Positions 40,444-47,696 of a DNA stretch of 64,000 bases are shown here, one piece after another. Under the pieces are notes generated by a model. That model made no database searches and was not told the DNA's origin. It worked only from the letters and a program-made list of their open reading frames with translations. The DNA is from CAWIUB01 sp963839175. GTDB taxonomy: Bacteria > Actinomycetota > Actinomycetes > Mycobacteriales > Jatrophihabitantaceae. Position 1 is the first letter of the stretch. Every line of letters starts with the position of its first letter. The position numbers and the translations under genes are program-made. Where the stretch lies: positions 124,001 to 188,000 of the forward strand of contig CAWIUB010000050.1 in NCBI GenBank assembly GCA_963839175.1, read 5' to 3'.

Positions 40444-40542
40444 ATGCAGGCGGCGTATCTCGCGGTGCTGGTCTTGACGTTCCTGGCGATTACCGCGGTG
40501 TCGGTCTTCATCCTGGTCAAGCTCTTCGCCGGGCAGCGGTGA
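40444..40542 (+). CDS. 32-residue single-helix membrane peptide
   Basis: ATG 40444 to TGA 40542: MQAAYLAVLVLTFLAITAVS, then VFILVKLFAGQR. One transmembrane helix with a basic end. TATCCT ends exactly 7 nt before the ATG, the leaderless geometry seen elsewhere here, which supports it as a real gene. It overlaps the nitrobindin GTG by 4 nt (GTGA), so its translation probably feeds nitrobindin translation. Confidence 0.65.
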   Translation: MQAAYLAVLVLTFLAITAVSVFILVKLFAGQR

Positions 40543-41063
40543 CAATTCCGCCGGACACCACCGATGTGCGTATCGGCGCGCCGATCAGTGACGCGCTGCT
40601 GGCGCTGCTGCCACTGGTCGGCGTGTGGGTGGGCACCGGAGCGGGCGAGGTGCCGTCCACGGGCGAGGCGTTCGCGTTCGGCCAACGGGTGACCTTTGCC
40701 CACGACGGACGGCCGTTTCTCGCCTACGAGTCGCGCAGTTGGCTGCTGGATCCGCACGGTGCGGTGATCCGCCCGGCGATGCGCGAAACCGGCTTTTGGC
40801 GGGTCGGCGAAGGCGATCAGGTCGAGGTGCAACTCGTCTCGATCACCGGCGTGGCCGAGACACTGACCGGGGTTTCTGGCGACCTGCGTTGGGACCTCGC
40901 GACCTCGACGATCACCTCGACTCCGACAGCGCGCGACGTGGCCGGTGAGCGCCGGCTTTACGCGCTGCGCGACGAGTGCCTCGTCTACGCCACGGAACTT
41001 GCCCTGCCCGGCCAGGACTTCGCTCCGCATCTGAACGCCACGCTGCGTCGCGTCACGCGCTGA
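40539..41063 (+). CDS. Nitrobindin-like heme-binding beta-barrel (FABP-like) protein
   Basis: 174 aa from GTG 40539. N-terminal GVWVGTGAGEVPSTGEAF (GxWxGxGxGxxP) and C-terminal DFAPHLNATLRRV, where the His is the axial heme ligand of nitrobindins. Homologous to Rv0813c; such proteins bind ferric heme and react with NO or peroxynitrite. Translationally coupled to the preceding small membrane peptide. Confidence 0.88.
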   Translation: MTIPPDTTDVRIGAPISDALLALLPLVGVWVGTGAGEVPSTGEAFAFGQRVTFAHDGRPFLAYESRSWLLDPHGAVIRPAMRETGFWRVGEGDQVEVQLVSITGVAETLTGVSGDLRWDLATSTITSTPTARDVAGERRLYALRDECLVYATELALPGQDFAPHLNATLRRVTR

Positions 41064-41086
41064 ACCAGTCAGCGGGCTGTCGTCGC

Positions 41087-41164
41087 ATAAAACGGCCCCC
41101 GAACCTGGTCTGCGCCGCACGTACGACGTCAGGTCGGCTGGACGGGCCGACGGTTCGGGGGCCG
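41087..41164 (-). terminator. Rho-independent terminator on the minus strand
   Basis: cggcccccgaacc (minus, 41164-41152) pairs perfectly with ggttcgggggccg (41105-41093) over 13 bp, followed directly by TTTTAT (41092-41087). Canonical intrinsic terminator for a minus-strand RNA starting near 41316; it also overlaps the 3' side of nitrobindin. Confidence 0.75.
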
Positions 41165-41268
41165 GGTGGCTGTCGGGGTATTGCTGCCGCCGAAGCTGCG
41201 GCGCGCGGCTAGTACCTCGCGGTGTCCGTGGTTGTCAGGACGACTGCAGCGGCTAGCTGACAGCCACC
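41165..41268. repeat. 10-bp inverted repeat linking the mini-ORF to the terminator region
   Basis: ggtggctgtc (41165-41174, plus) and gacagccacc (41259-41268, plus) are perfect inverted copies. On the minus RNA the first arm overlaps codons 7-10 of the mini-ORF, so a translating ribosome would disrupt the pairing. Confidence 0.7.
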
Positions 41269-41291
41269 TCACGTGTCCGAGACGTATTCAA
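41253..41291 (-). CDS. 12-codon mini-ORF
   Basis: TTG 41291 to TAG 41253 encoding LNTSRTREVAVS, with AGGAGG ending 10 nt upstream. Too short to call by length alone; supported by the promoter, strong Shine-Dalgarno and its overlap with the long-range stem. Confidence 0.4.
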   Translation of the reverse strand: MNTSRTREVAVS

Positions 41292-41322
41292 CTGCGGACC
41301 ACCTCCTTTCCCGTGTACGACC

Positions 41323-41352
41323 ACCCTAGAAGGGGACGTACGGGAGCGGCAA
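41323..41352 (-). promoter_or_regulatory. Promoter of the small transcription unit
   Basis: Minus-strand TTGCCG (41352-41347), 18-nt spacer, TAGGGT (41328-41323). Close to the actinobacterial SigA consensus. Located at the 3' end of pabC. Confidence 0.6.
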
Positions 41353-41358
41353 CCGGAT

Positions 41359-42213
41359 TCAGAAGCCAGCTAGGGAGCGAATCTCGGCGATGCGGTCGAG
41401 GTCGCGGTCGCGGCCCTTTCCGTCGAGCTCGACCACGTCGACCGGCCCGCGTCCGGAGCTGATGAGCCAGAGCGTGTCGGCCGCGTGCAGGTCGTCGATG
41501 CTCGCCGCGGTGGCCGCGGTCTGCCAGCCTGCGGCGGCGGCGCGCTCGAACAGACGCTGCTGGGTGGTACCCGCGAGGATGCCGGTGCTGCCCCGCGGCG
41601 TGGTGTGCAGGGTGCGGCCGGCAGCCCACACGACAGTCGCCGTCGGCGCCTCCAGCACCCGCCGGTCGGCGCTCACGAAGATCACGTCATCGGCACCGCG
41701 GCGTTCGGCCTCGCGCAACGCCGCCATGTTCACCGCATACGAGAGGGTCTTGACGCCACCGAGCAACCACGGCGCATCCGTGAACGCGTCGGCAAGGGTG
41801 CCGCGGGCGAGGGTGATGACGGTGATCCCGTCAGCGCGCTGGGCCGCATACGACGCCGGCGCGGGCTTGAGGGTGAGCAGCCCGGTCGGCGGCCCGTCGG
41901 GTGTGCGGCCGCGAGTAAGCAGCAGACGCATAACGGCCTCGCCCGGCATGGTCCAGGCGACGAGGGCCTCGGCGACCAGCGCGCGCCAGGCGGGCTCGTC
42001 GAACGGAATCTGCAGGGCAGTAGCCGAGCGGACGAACCGGGCGAGGTGCGCGTCCAACTTGTCAACCCGGCTCGTTCCGTCGGCGTCGGTCAGCACCCGG
42101 CAGCCCTCGAAACAGCCGTCGCCGCGGTCGACGCCGAGATCGTCAGCGGCGAGCACCGGCAACTTGGGGTCGACCAGTCCGGTACCGAGCAAGCCCACAA
42201 GGCACGTCGTCAC
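41359..42213 (-). CDS. pabC: Class IV PLP enzyme, aminodeoxychorismate lyase type
   Basis: 284 aa from GTG 42213. RGDGCFEGCRVL near the N-terminus, Schiff-base lysine in LLGGVKTLSYAVNMAALREA, and VSADRRVLEAPTATVVW with TGILAGTTQQRLFE at the C-terminus are branched-chain-aminotransferase-fold features. Position next to ygfZ and nitrobindin matches Rv0812, annotated as 4-amino-4-deoxychorismate lyase (p-aminobenzoate formation). An amino-acid aminotransferase activity cannot be excluded. Confidence 0.82.
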   Translation of the reverse strand: MTTCLVGLLGTGLVDPKLPVLAADDLGVDRGDGCFEGCRVLTDADGTSRVDKLDAHLARFVRSATALQIPFDEPAWRALVAEALVAWTMPGEAVMRLLLTRGRTPDGPPTGLLTLKPAPASYAAQRADGITVITLARGTLADAFTDAPWLLGGVKTLSYAVNMAALREAERRGADDVIFVSADRRVLEAPTATVVWAAGRTLHTTPRGSTGILAGTTQQRLFERAAAAGWQTAATAASIDDLHAADTLWLISSGRGPVDVVELDGKGRDRDLDRIAEIRSLAGF

Positions 42214-42228
42214 GGTCCACAGGCTACC

Positions 42229-42234
42229 TAGACT
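42229..42234 (+). promoter_or_regulatory. -10 element of leaderless fur-family gene
   Basis: TAGACT ending 7 nt before the GTG start; no Shine-Dalgarno. Lies in the 28-nt gap between divergent pabC and the Fur-family gene. Confidence 0.55.
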
Positions 42235-42241
42235 GGGCTAC

Positions 42242-42673
42242 GTGACCGCTGATGCCGACCTTGCTGCGCGGTTGCGCTCGCGCGGTCTGCGGATGACGAC
42301 GCAGCGCGCCCGGGTCCTCGCTGCCGTGCGTTCGCTCGAACACGCGACGCCTGAGCAGATCAGTGAATCGGTGCCGGGCGTCGACGTCACCACGGTCTAC
42401 CGCACGCTGGAACTGCTCGAGCAGATCGGCCTGGTGCGCCACACCCATCTCGGGCACGGGGCACCGTCGTTCAGGCCCGCTGAGGACGAGCACGTCCACG
42501 TCGTCTGCCACCGCTGCGGCCGGGTGGTCGATGCGCCGCAGGACCTCGTGGACGACCTGGCGCTGCGCCTACGCGACCAGAGCGGCTTCCTGCTCGACCG
42601 CTCACATTTCACCGCGTTCGGCCGCTGCCGCGATTGCAGCGAGCGGGAACAAACGCCCGCCGTCAGACGATGA
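42242..42673 (+). CDS. Fur-family metal-dependent repressor
   Basis: 143 aa. Winged helix LRSRGLRMTTQRARVLAAV, HATPEQISESVPGVDVTTVY and RTLELLEQIGLVRHTHLGHG; metal-site HVHVVCHRCGRVVDAP and the second Cys pair CRDC (structural zinc, C-x2-C twice). Actinobacterial paralogues sense iron, zinc, nickel or peroxide; the metal here is unknown. Leaderless. Overlaps ygfZ by 4 nt (ATGA). Confidence 0.9.
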   Translation: MTADADLAARLRSRGLRMTTQRARVLAAVRSLEHATPEQISESVPGVDVTTVYRTLELLEQIGLVRHTHLGHGAPSFRPAEDEHVHVVCHRCGRVVDAPQDLVDDLALRLRDQSGFLLDRSHFTAFGRCRDCSEREQTPAVRR

Positions 42674-43650
42674 GTCATGACGTGAACGTTGCTGTCGAAG
42701 CCACCGGGATCGATGCTGGCGTGCCGTGGCATTACGGCGACCCGATGCGTGAGCAGCGTGTCCTGACGAGTGCGGCCGGCTTGGTCGATCGGTCCAATCG
42801 CGGGGTGCTCGTCGTGCCGGGCGACGATCGGCTGTCCTGGCTGCACTCCATCTGCTCCCAGCACGTAAGCGACCTGCACGACGGTGAGTCGACCGAGGCG
42901 CTCGTCCTGTCGCCACACGGGCACGTCGAGCAGCACTGGCAGCTGACCGAGCTCACCCACACGGTGTGGCTGGACGTCGAGCCGTCCATGAACGCCGCTG
43001 CGTTGGATTACCTGGACAAGATGCGATTCCTCAAGCGGGTGGAGCCTGCGGACGTGTCGGCGGACTGGGCGGTGTGGAGCCTGGTCGGCCCGTCGGCGGA
43101 CGCGGTGTTGGCCGCTGTTGACCTGCCCGTACCCGCTTCCGGGGCGGTCGGGCTGGCGGGTGGGGGGTTCGTCCGGCGCATGCCGTATGGCTTCGACCTG
43201 CTCGTTCCGCGTGCCTGGACCTTGCCCGACGCCGCGCGCGCCGCTGGTTGCGTACCGGTTGGGCTGTGGGCATTCGAGGCGTTGCGCGTCGAGGCTGGCC
43301 TGCCGCGCGTCGGGTTCGAGACTGACCACCGCACCATCCCGCACGAGGTCGGCTGGATCGGTTCCGCGGTCCACCTGGACAAGGGTTGCTACCGCGGACA
43401 GGAGACGGTGGCCCGGGTGCAGAACCTCGGCCGCCCGCCTCGTCGGCTGGTGCGGCTCTACCTGTCAGGTGACTCCGACGAGCTGCCACCCCCCGGCACA
43501 CCAGTGGAACTCGACGGTCGGCCCGTCGGGTTCCTTGGCACGGCAGTACAGCACCACGAGCTCGGCCCCGTCGCGCTGGCGGTCGTCAAGCGGTCGCTTC
43601 CTGCCGACGCCGAGCTCCGCGTCGCGGGCCACCCCGTCTCGATCGGCTGA
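42670..43650 (+). CDS. ygfZ: YgfZ/GcvT-like folate-binding protein
   Basis: 326 aa. The defining motif KGCYRGQETVAR lies at about residues 238-249, with LVDRSNRGVLVVPGDDRLSW near the N-terminus. YgfZ proteins bind folate and support repair or maturation of Fe-S enzymes such as MiaB. Coupled to the Fur-family gene; equivalent to Rv0811c in position. Confidence 0.9.
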   Translation: MSHDVNVAVEATGIDAGVPWHYGDPMREQRVLTSAAGLVDRSNRGVLVVPGDDRLSWLHSICSQHVSDLHDGESTEALVLSPHGHVEQHWQLTELTHTVWLDVEPSMNAAALDYLDKMRFLKRVEPADVSADWAVWSLVGPSADAVLAAVDLPVPASGAVGLAGGGFVRRMPYGFDLLVPRAWTLPDAARAAGCVPVGLWAFEALRVEAGLPRVGFETDHRTIPHEVGWIGSAVHLDKGCYRGQETVARVQNLGRPPRRLVRLYLSGDSDELPPPGTPVELDGRPVGFLGTAVQHHELGPVALAVVKRSLPADAELRVAGHPVSIG

Positions 43651-43708
43651 CCGTTCGTCGTGACGGCGTCGCCCCGCGTGAGGCCGACTTCGGTTGCGGC
43701 CGTCGCTT

Positions 43709-43779
43709 CGATCACGTCTTCCCCGCGAATGGGCGTCGGCGTGGTTCGTCAGCGTCCAACTGCGGGGAAGACCTGATCG
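43709..43779. terminator. Stem-loop between convergent ygfZ and mmpL
   Basis: cgatcacgtcttccccgc (43709-43726) and gcggggaagacctgatcg (43762-43779) pair over 18 bp with one mismatch. Likely bidirectional terminator. Confidence 0.65.
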
Positions 43780-43838
43780 TGCGGGCGACCGGGTGCCGCG
43801 CCCCCCGCGCGGGCCGCGCCGCCTTGACGAGCCAGGGC

Positions 43839-46073
43839 CTACGTTCGAGCCAGCACCTTGTCGGGCTCGGGCTCCTCGCCGGCCTCGACCTCGTCCGGCG
43901 GCTCAACCGACACCTGTGGGGTGATCTTGTCCAGCCACTTCGGGTAGTACCAGTTGGCTTTGCCGAGCAGGTGCATCAGGGACGGCACCAGGATAGTGCG
44001 CAGTAGGAACGCGTCGAGGAACACGGCGCTGGCCAGGCCGATGCCGAATAGCTTGATGGCCCGCAGGTCGCCGAGCACGAAGCCGCCAAAGACGGCGATC
44101 ATGATCAGCGCGGCGGCGGTGATGATGCCGCCGGTCTCGGCCTGGCCGATGGTGATGGAGCGGGCGTTGTCCTTGGTGTGGACCCATTCCTCGTGCATCC
44201 GGCTGACCAGGAACACCTGATAGTCCATCGACAGGCCGAACAGGATCGCGAAGAACATCACCGGCGCCCAGGCGTCGATCGGGCCACCCTTGCCGACGCC
44301 GAGCGCCTCGGAGCCCCAACCCCACTGGAAGATCGCTACGACGATGCCGAACGAGGCGCCGGCCGCGAGTAGGTTCATTATCGCCGCGGTGAGCGGGATG
44401 ACGACACTGCGGAACGCGATCATCAGCAGCAGGAACGACAACCCGACGACCGCTGCGATGAACAGTGGCATCTTGGCGCCGAGCACCTTCGCGAAGTCGA
44501 CCTGGATCGCGGTGTCGCCGTAGACGTAGACGTGGTTCGCCGTGCCGTTATAGATCGGCGGCAGGACGTCGCCTCGCAGCTGCTTAACCAGGTTGTAGGT
44601 CTTCACGTCCTGCGGCGAGGCCGTCGACTTGAACGACACCAGTGCGGCCGAGTTGTTCAGCGGAATCGGGTGCACACTGGCCGGGTCGACGCCGGGGGTA
44701 GCGGTCAGGGCCTGGCTTACCTTTTGCAGGTACGCGTTGTCCGTCGCTCCCGGGCCGTCGATCACGGCCTCCAGGGTGGAGTTGTAACCCACCCCGAAAC
44801 CCTTCGCGATCAGGTCATAACCGGTGCGCGTGGTGGTACCGGACGGGTCGTTGCCCTGATCGCCCTGGCCGAGCCGCATCGAGAAGAATGGCACCGCGAG
44901 CGTCACGATCACCGCCGCGCCGGCCAAGCCCAGCACGATCTTGTGCGCGGCGACCAGCCGCGACCAGCGGGCCCAGAATCCGGTGGGGTGCACGTCGATG
45001 AACTCGCCGGCGCGCACGGCGCGCCGCTGCTTACGGGGCAGCACCTTGAGACCAAGCAGGGAGAGCAGCGCCGGCAACAAGGTCAGCGAGGCGGCCATCG
45101 TCAGGCCCACCGCCACCGCGGCACCCAGCGCCATCCCGTTGAAGAAACTGACACCCAGCGCGAGCAGCCCGAGGATCGCGATGCACACGGTCGTCCCGGC
45201 GAACAGCACCGCCCGGCCGGACGTGTTGATTGCGGCGACGATGGATTCCTGGATGCCCATGCCGCGGCGTAGGTTCCGCCGATGCCGCGTCACGATGAAC
45301 AGCGCATAGTCCACCCCGACGCCCAGCACCATCAACTCGGTCAACTGCGGGGTGATGTTCGAGACGTTCATCGCGTGCGTCAGGATGCCGATCAGCCCCA
45401 GCCCGGCGCCCAGCGCGGCCACCGTGCTGGCCAGCGGCAACGCCGTCGCCCCCACCGTACGGAACACGATCAACAGAATGATCAGCGCGGCGATGAAGCC
45501 GAACGCGAAGGGCGGCACACCCCCGTTGCTCTGGCCGATGTTCTGGAACGCGTTGCCGGTGAACTCGACCTGCAAGTTGTCGCTACGCAGCTTCTTCAGA
45601 TCATTGAAGACGTTGGTGAACAGCTTCTGGTCGTAGTGGTTCGACGTCCAGGCGATATTCACCAGGCCGGTCGTCGAGCCCTTGGCGGTGTTGAGCAGCT
45701 TCGGATCGCCCGAGGTGACGGCCCCATTCTTCGTGCAGTCGATCGCCTGCCATGGGGTGCGGATCGTGGCGACCTGGTTGCCCGATGTGCACAGCTTGGC
45801 GAGCGCTGGCTCGAGGCCCGACGGCTCGGACTGCAACGTCCCGGTTTTAGCCTTGAGCACCACGGTGCCGGTCGCACCGTTCTGGCTGTCCAGGCCAGCG
45901 TTCTTCAGGACCTTGGCCACCGCGGCGGTCTCGGTGTGCGGCAGGCTGAAGGTGTCCTTGTAGTTGGTCCCGCCCAGCGCGGTCGAGACCCCCTGCGCGA
46001 GCAAGATGAAGGCGACCCAGCCGGCGATGACCCACCAGCGGTGTTTGATGGCGAAGGTGGCGAGCGACTTCAA
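43839..46073 (-). CDS. MmpL-family RND transporter
   Basis: 744 aa, two repeats of one helix, an extracytoplasmic loop and five helices. First loop NYKDTFSLPHTETAAVAKVL; conserved proton-relay GVGVDYALFIVTRHR and LFGLSMDYQVFLVSRMHEEW contain the family Asp-Tyr pairs; TITIGQAETGGIITAAALIM follows. Exports lipids, siderophores or small molecules across the membrane. Start TTG 46073 with GAGGAGAG 10 nt upstream; no better start. No partner MmpS gene is adjacent. Confidence 0.9.
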   Translation of the reverse strand: MKSLATFAIKHRWWVIAGWVAFILLAQGVSTALGGTNYKDTFSLPHTETAAVAKVLKNAGLDSQNGATGTVVLKAKTGTLQSEPSGLEPALAKLCTSGNQVATIRTPWQAIDCTKNGAVTSGDPKLLNTAKGSTTGLVNIAWTSNHYDQKLFTNVFNDLKKLRSDNLQVEFTGNAFQNIGQSNGGVPPFAFGFIAALIILLIVFRTVGATALPLASTVAALGAGLGLIGILTHAMNVSNITPQLTELMVLGVGVDYALFIVTRHRRNLRRGMGIQESIVAAINTSGRAVLFAGTTVCIAILGLLALGVSFFNGMALGAAVAVGLTMAASLTLLPALLSLLGLKVLPRKQRRAVRAGEFIDVHPTGFWARWSRLVAAHKIVLGLAGAAVIVTLAVPFFSMRLGQGDQGNDPSGTTTRTGYDLIAKGFGVGYNSTLEAVIDGPGATDNAYLQKVSQALTATPGVDPASVHPIPLNNSAALVSFKSTASPQDVKTYNLVKQLRGDVLPPIYNGTANHVYVYGDTAIQVDFAKVLGAKMPLFIAAVVGLSFLLLMIAFRSVVIPLTAAIMNLLAAGASFGIVVAIFQWGWGSEALGVGKGGPIDAWAPVMFFAILFGLSMDYQVFLVSRMHEEWVHTKDNARSITIGQAETGGIITAAALIMIAVFGGFVLGDLRAIKLFGIGLASAVFLDAFLLRTILVPSLMHLLGKANWYYPKWLDKITPQVSVEPPDEVEAGEEPEPDKVLART

Positions 46074-46088
46074 CGAAGCGTCTCTCCT

Positions 46089-46121
46089 CAGGTAGCAGGT
46101 TCAAGGCAGGTAGCAGGTTCA
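46089..46121. repeat. 15-bp direct repeat upstream of mmpL
   Basis: caggtagcaggttca at 46089-46103 and 46107-46121 (period 18). Possible operator for mmpL expression. Confidence 0.6.
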
Positions 46122-46229
46122 GGGCTGAGCGGCGCGACTTCGTCCCAGAGTGCCGGGACGGTGGTTCGCCGTCGCGTCATTCTCAGGTGGCTAACAGCCT
46201 GGCTGGAGGGCCTGACAGCGTCCGCTAAT

Positions 46230-46259
46230 ACTGCTAGCTGGACGCTTGCGACTGCTAGC
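46230..46259. promoter_or_regulatory. 9-bp direct repeat with 21-bp period before the XRE gene
   Basis: actgctagc at 46230-46238 and 46251-46259, exactly two helical turns apart, 23 nt before the XRE regulator start. Candidate autoregulatory site. Confidence 0.5.
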
Positions 46260-46281
46260 ACCCCGATGCCACAATGGGGCC

Positions 46282-46710
46282 GTGAACGTCGACGGGCTCA
46301 AGGAGCAGGCCAAGCGCTCGGTCGCGATTGGCGAATTCATCCGCGAGCAGCGCGAGCAGGCCGAGGTCTCGCTACGGCAGCTCGCCCGAATGGCAGGCGT
46401 GTCCAATCCCTACCTGTCCCAGATCGAACGCGGGCTGCGCAAACCGAGCGCGGAAATCCTGCAGCAGATCGCCAAGGGACTGCGGATCTCCGCCGAGCAG
46501 CTCTACGTGCGGGCGGGGATCTTGGACAGCCGTGCGGGCGACCCGGATATGGTCGCGGCGATCCTTGCCGACACCGGCCTGGTCGAGCGGCAGAAGCAGG
46601 TGTTGATCGACATCTACGAGTCCTTCCGCCGCGAGAACGCAGCAGCACAACCCCCGACCACAAGCGAACCGCCACCAGAAGCGAGGAGTGATCCACATGT
46701 CGTTCTCTGA
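46282..46710 (+). CDS. XRE-family regulator preceding hbhA-like gene
   Basis: 142 aa from GTG 46282. HTH_3 at ~20-78: IREQREQAEVSLRQLARMAG, VSNPYLSQIERGLRKPSAEI and LQQIAKGLRISAEQLYVRAG. The C-terminus is Pro/Glu-rich. Synteny equals Rv0474 upstream of hbhA (Rv0475). A CACAAT hexamer 6 nt before the GTG may again give a leaderless transcript. Overlaps the next gene by 14 nt. Confidence 0.88.
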   Translation: MNVDGLKEQAKRSVAIGEFIREQREQAEVSLRQLARMAGVSNPYLSQIERGLRKPSAEILQQIAKGLRISAEQLYVRAGILDSRAGDPDMVAAILADTGLVERQKQVLIDIYESFRRENAAAQPPTTSEPPPEARSDPHVVL

Positions 46711-47293
46711 CGACGTCAAGGCGTACACGGACGCGGCGCTCGAGCAGGGTAAGCGCGCCATCGACCAAGCGCAGGCCGTTCTCGCCGAGATGACTGGCGA
46801 CGCCACCGAGTTCGCCGCACGGCTGCAGGAACGCGGTGAGTTGGTGTTCGTCAGCGTCCGCGCCGGCGACCCCAAAGGGCTGATCAATATCGCGAGGGGC
46901 GACCTGGAGTTGTTCCTGTCCACGGTCGAGCCGTACGTGGCGCAGGCCCTGAGCCTGCGCGCCGCGCTGATCGAGAAGACCGCGGAGTTCGTCGGCGACG
47001 TCCGCAAGGACCCGCGCGTTGCCAGGGCGTATGAGACGGCCGAGTCACTCACTGGCGCTGTCGTCGAGACCATGAACGAGCGGGTCGTCGCGCCAACAAT
47101 GTCGATGATGGGTCGCAAGCCGGCCGCGCCGGCCGCGAAGGCCCCGGCGAAGGCCGCAGCCACCGCGAAGGCTGCCCCCATGAAGGCGCCGGCTGCCAAG
47201 GCTGCCGCCAAGAAGGCTCCCGCGCGTAAGGCAGCGGCCAAGAAATCGACCGCCGCCAAGAAGGCTCCGGCGAAGAAGTCGACCACGGTCTGA
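46697..47293 (+). CDS. HbhA-like Lys/Ala-rich coiled protein
   Basis: 198 aa from ATG 46697 (GAGGAG upstream). Residues ~1-130 are helical/coiled (AYTDAALEQGKRAIDQAQAV, RGELVFVSVRAGDPKGLINI); residues ~140-198 consist of Lys-Ala-Pro repeats such as KAPAKAAATAKAAPMKAPAA and AKKSTAAKKAPAKKSTTV. The layout equals mycobacterial HbhA, a surface-associated heparin-binding adhesin whose lysines are methylated. Adhesion in this organism is unproven; the Lys-rich tail could also bind DNA or polyanions. Confidence 0.8.
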   Translation: MSFSDDVKAYTDAALEQGKRAIDQAQAVLAEMTGDATEFAARLQERGELVFVSVRAGDPKGLINIARGDLELFLSTVEPYVAQALSLRAALIEKTAEFVGDVRKDPRVARAYETAESLTGAVVETMNERVVAPTMSMMGRKPAAPAAKAPAKAAATAKAAPMKAPAAKAAAKKAPARKAAAKKSTAAKKAPAKKSTTV

Positions 47294-47392
47294 GCCACCG
47301 GGAAGCACGGTCCGACGAGGGTCAGCCGGTGCCCCACGGCCGCGAATCGTCGCCCGCAGGGATGGCGTCGCCCGGGCATTAGGCTCGAACGC

Positions 47393-47680
47393 ATGTGGGT
47401 CCTCAACGAGGTCGAAACGTGGTTCGGCCGGGTGCTGTTCTGGGGACTCATCGCGCTACGCACCTGGGCGGTCGTCGATTGCGCACTGCGCAAGGCGGCT
47501 GCCTTCCCCGCAGCCGAGAAGCAGACCAAGGTCGTATGGCTTGCCGGCACCATTGCCGCGGCGTTGCTCGGTCCGTTCCTGCCGTTCCCGTTCGACGCGA
47601 TCTCGGTCATCGTCGCGCTCGTGTACCTGGCCGACGTTCGCCCAGCCGTGCGCGAGATCTCCGGCGGTTCACGCTGGTAG
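47393..47680 (+). CDS. DUF2516 membrane protein
   Basis: 95 aa, three helices: VLFWGLIALRTWAVVDCALR, VVWLAGTIAAALLGPFL and DAISVIVALVYLADVRPAV. DUF2516, positioned as Rv0476 after hbhA. TAGGCT ends exactly 7 nt before the ATG, so leaderless. Function unknown. Confidence 0.87.
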   Translation: MWVLNEVETWFGRVLFWGLIALRTWAVVDCALRKAAAFPAAEKQTKVVWLAGTIAAALLGPFLPFPFDAISVIVALVYLADVRPAVREISGGSRW

Positions 47681-47696
47681 CGCAGGTGCGCGGCCG

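Larger units (their letters stand above)
41089..41316 (-). ncRNA. Candidate orphan small RNA / mini-ORF transcript
   Basis: A complete small transcription unit on the minus strand: -35/-10 pair, Shine-Dalgarno AGGAGG, a 12-codon ORF, a 10-bp long-range pairing (ggtggctgtc at 41268-41259 with gacagccacc at 41174-41165) and a U-tract terminator. Predicted length about 225 nt. No gene follows on that strand before the terminator, so it is not an ordinary leader. It could be a dual-function small RNA or a conserved peptide gene. Not matched by me to a known RNA family. Confidence 0.6.
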
